Source of the DNA: Dethiobacter alkaliphilus AHT 1
GTDB taxonomy: Bacteria; Bacillota; Dethiobacteria; Dethiobacterales; Dethiobacteraceae
DNA: 64,000 nucleotides
Direction of reading: 5' to 3'
NCBI RefSeq assembly: GCF_000174415.1
Contig: NZ_ACJM01000002.1
Location: forward strand, 1-64,000
Of the stretch, positions 61,794 through 64,000 are shown piece after piece; position 1 is the first letter of the stretch; the number at the start of each line of letters is the position of its first letter. The translations under genes were made by a program, and so were the position numbers. The notes under the pieces are model-generated. The model had not been told where the DNA came from and searched no databases. It worked only from the letters and a program-made list of their open reading frames with translations.

Positions 61794-64000
61794 ATGTCAA
61801 AGGGCTATGTAAATTTAGTATTGCATGCACATTTACCGTTTGTCTATGCTGCAGGAAACCGACATCATCTGGAAGAGCGTTGGTTTTTTGAAGCCTTGAC
61901 TGAATCATATTTACCCCTTTTACTTTCACTGGATCGACTCAGCGAAGACCGGGTGCCTTTTGCGCTTACCCTGTCACTTTCACCTTCTCTTTTGGCCATG
62001 CTGGACCACCCGGTTTTGGCCCGGCGCTACGAAGATTACCTGCAGCGTCTCATCCGCCTGGCAGAACAGGAAACCATACGCACCCGCAGCATGGAAGAGT
62101 ATCATCACCTTGCCCGTTTTTATCTTGACCGTCTGCAGAAAATCCACCGGGCCTACACAGTCACCTATAACTGCGACCTGACATCTGCTTTTGCCCGGCT
62201 TTGCCGGACTGAAAAACTGGAGCTGATTACCACCTGTGCCACGCACGGATACCTGCCACTGCTCAAAACACCGGAGGCTGTCCGGGCTCAGGTAGGAATA
62301 GGCCTGGAAGCCTTTGCTACCCGTTTCGGTTTTTATCCCCGGGGAATCTGGTTGCCCGAATGCGGTTATTTCTCCGGGCTGGACCACATCCTGGCTGAAA
62401 AAAACGTGGAGTATTGTTTTGTGGATACCCACGGCGTACAAAACGCCTGGCCCACTCCCAGACATGATGTATATGCTCCGGTCCAGACTGCAGCGGGAGT
62501 TGCTGTTTTTGCCCGGGATCCGGAAACATCTTCTCAGGTTTGGAGCCTTCACTCCGGTTATCCCGGTGATGAGAACTACCGGGAGTATTACCGCGATATC
62601 GGTTTTGAACTGGATGAGGACTATATTAAACAGTACCTGCCTTATCCTGTCCGGGTAAATACCGGGATGAAATATTGGCGCGTCACCGGAGGTGAGGGCC
62701 CCAAAGAGCCCTATAACCCCCACAGAGCGCAACAAAAGGCTCTGGAGCACGCGCAAAACTTTCACTTTAACCGGGAGCGGCAAATCGAATATCTACAAAA
62801 CGAAGGTAATCAATCTCCTGTGGTTACCGCTCCCTATGATGCTGAGCTATTTGGTCACTGGTGGTTTGAAGGCCCTGATTTTCTGGAGCAGTTATTTCGC
62901 CACGCTGCAGAACATCAGGATGTTTATACTTTTACCACCCCCTCGGGCTATATAGATGCCCACGGCAGCGGTTCCCGGGCGGAACTTACCCATTCCAGCT
63001 GGGGGGAAGGGGGCTACAGTCAGGTTTGGCTCAATCCCAAAAATGACTGGCTCTACCCGCCGGCGCATCAGGCAGAAACATGCCTGATTCGCCAAGCCAC
63101 CGCTCACCCCGACCCCGATGATGCTCAAAAAAGGGCTTTAACCCAGATGGGTCGGGAACTTTTGTTGGTACAAAGCTCTGACTGGGCCTTTATGCTCAAT
63201 GCAGGTACCACAGACAACTATGCCCGCAGCCGCTTTAACTGTCACCTGGAAAACTTCCGGCGTTTAGACCATATGCTCTCCGAAGGCAGGGTTCTCCTTG
63301 ATGAGGTCACCGCCATGGAAACAGACGCATCCGGCCTTTTTCCCGGCATGCATACCAGAGCCTATGCGCCGGAACCTCTGACTTCAGCGGCAAATTTAAG
63401 TGAAAATCCGGCCACGCTCATGCTGTCCTGGGAGTATCCGCCGCAAATTATGGGCGGGTTGGCCAGGCATGTTGACGATCTCAGCCAGACACTGTGTGAA
63501 ATGAATCAGCCGGTTTCGGTGCTTACTTCCCACGCCGGCGATATGCCGGCTCAGGAGATAAACGGCGGAGTACAGGTCTATCGGGTAGCTCCTTATCAAC
63601 GGGCCGGAGAAGAAATAGATTTTCATGACTGGGTCATGCAGTTAAACCTGGTATTCTTTAACTTCGCCCAACACATTGTTCCGGCCAACCAATTTGCCGT
63701 TCTCCACGCCCATGACTGGCTGGTGGGCACCGCGGCATTAGGCATGAAACGCTTTTGGCGCCTGCCCCTGGTTGCCACTATCCATGCCACAGAATACGGC
63801 AGAAACGGCGGACTGTTTACCCCGCTGCAAAAACAAATCCACCAACACGAGCAAAAACTGGTGGACGGGGCAGACCGGGTTATCTGCTGCAGCGAATATA
63901 TGGCTCGGGAAGTATGCCGCCTTTTTGATGCACCTGCGGAAAAGATAACGGTCATCGAAAACGGTGTTATGCAGGAAAAGGTGGCCGCCAAACCCTTTTC
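61794..64000 (+). CDS. GH57 (DUF1957) glucan-branching enzyme fused to GT4 glycosyltransferase, partial
   Basis: An open frame of at least 735 codons running off the window. Residues about 1-530 form a GH57 domain: VNLVLHAHLPFV, the nucleophile Glu in RGIWLPECGYFSG, and the acid/base Asp in APYDAELFGHWWFEGP, then a DUF1957 helical region. From about residue 540, ATLMLSWEYPPQIMGGLARHV begins a GT4/GT5-type glycosyltransferase (AHDWLVGTAALG and ATIHATEYGRNGGL). Branching plus glucan synthesis in one polypeptide is inferred. Overlaps nothing; starts immediately after the DUF4912 stop. Confidence 0.9.
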   Translation, partial: MSKGYVNLVLHAHLPFVYAAGNRHHLEERWFFEALTESYLPLLLSLDRLSEDRVPFALTLSLSPSLLAMLDHPVLARRYEDYLQRLIRLAEQETIRTRSMEEYHHLARFYLDRLQKIHRAYTVTYNCDLTSAFARLCRTEKLELITTCATHGYLPLLKTPEAVRAQVGIGLEAFATRFGFYPRGIWLPECGYFSGLDHILAEKNVEYCFVDTHGVQNAWPTPRHDVYAPVQTAAGVAVFARDPETSSQVWSLHSGYPGDENYREYYRDIGFELDEDYIKQYLPYPVRVNTGMKYWRVTGGEGPKEPYNPHRAQQKALEHAQNFHFNRERQIEYLQNEGNQSPVVTAPYDAELFGHWWFEGPDFLEQLFRHAAEHQDVYTFTTPSGYIDAHGSGSRAELTHSSWGEGGYSQVWLNPKNDWLYPPAHQAETCLIRQATAHPDPDDAQKRALTQMGRELLLVQSSDWAFMLNAGTTDNYARSRFNCHLENFRRLDHMLSEGRVLLDEVTAMETDASGLFPGMHTRAYAPEPLTSAANLSENPATLMLSWEYPPQIMGGLARHVDDLSQTLCEMNQPVSVLTSHAGDMPAQEINGGVQVYRVAPYQRAGEEIDFHDWVMQLNLVFFNFAQHIVPANQFAVLHAHDWLVGTAALGMKRFWRLPLVATIHATEYGRNGGLFTPLQKQIHQHEQKLVDGADRVICCSEYMAREVCRLFDAPAEKITVIENGVMQEKVAAKPF

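Overview
The window looks like chromosome from an endospore-forming, anaerobic Firmicute (class Clostridia in the broad sense). Grounds for this are SpoVS, SpoVK, an H-type small acid-soluble spore protein, RNase Y, T-box leaders, the order recA-rny-ymdB-spoVS ... miaB-mutS-mutL-miaA-hfq-spoVK-hflX-ynbB-glnA shared with Bacillus and Clostridia, a SCIFF peptide, a ferredoxin-dependent 2-oxoacid oxidoreductase and Na+-decarboxylase subunits. Gene content recalls haloalkaliphilic or syntrophic clostridia such as Dethiobacter relatives, but species assignment from memory is only a guess.

Layout: 1-443 is a decayed IS30-type transposase. 527-8071 is a complete tryptophan operon (trpEGDCFBA plus a DAHP synthase) under a promoter and a Trp-specific T-box. 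8180-12479 holds small proteins, a PII-like protein next to a cation/proton antiporter, an EamA transporter and two related membrane-anchored unknowns. 12548-14235 is the SCIFF peptide and its radical-SAM maturase. 14242-24038 is housekeeping: rarA, yigZ, mnmA, cinA, a metallophosphoesterase, thpR-recA in one open frame, recX and rny. 24236-28007 holds ymdB, spoVS, a dipeptidase and a PHP protein. 28129-32931 holds korDABC followed by three Na+-pumping decarboxylase subunits without a carboxyltransferase. 33227-36481 holds a VanW protein, an SGNH hydrolase and dinB.

The most unusual part is 36474-42215. It is a selenium-metabolism neighbourhood (YedE, a TusA/YedF-like protein, DUF3343, a LysR regulator, a cysteine-desulfurase-like enzyme, YbaK) that also contains a gene missed by ordinary ORF calling: a glutaredoxin with an in-frame UGA in place of the first active-site cysteine, followed by a SECIS-like hairpin.

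42277-64000 holds sspH, a Gly/His-rich mini membrane protein overlapping lgt, the miaB-mutSL-miaA-hfq-spoVK-hflX-ynbB-glnA block, nth, lexA divergent from a yneA-like gene, leuA under a Leu T-box, and a DUF4912 gene followed by a GH57-glycosyltransferase fusion that runs off the window. A LexA/SOS regulon can be read directly from operator sites at lexA, yneA, dinB and recA. No rRNA, tRNA or CRISPR array was seen.
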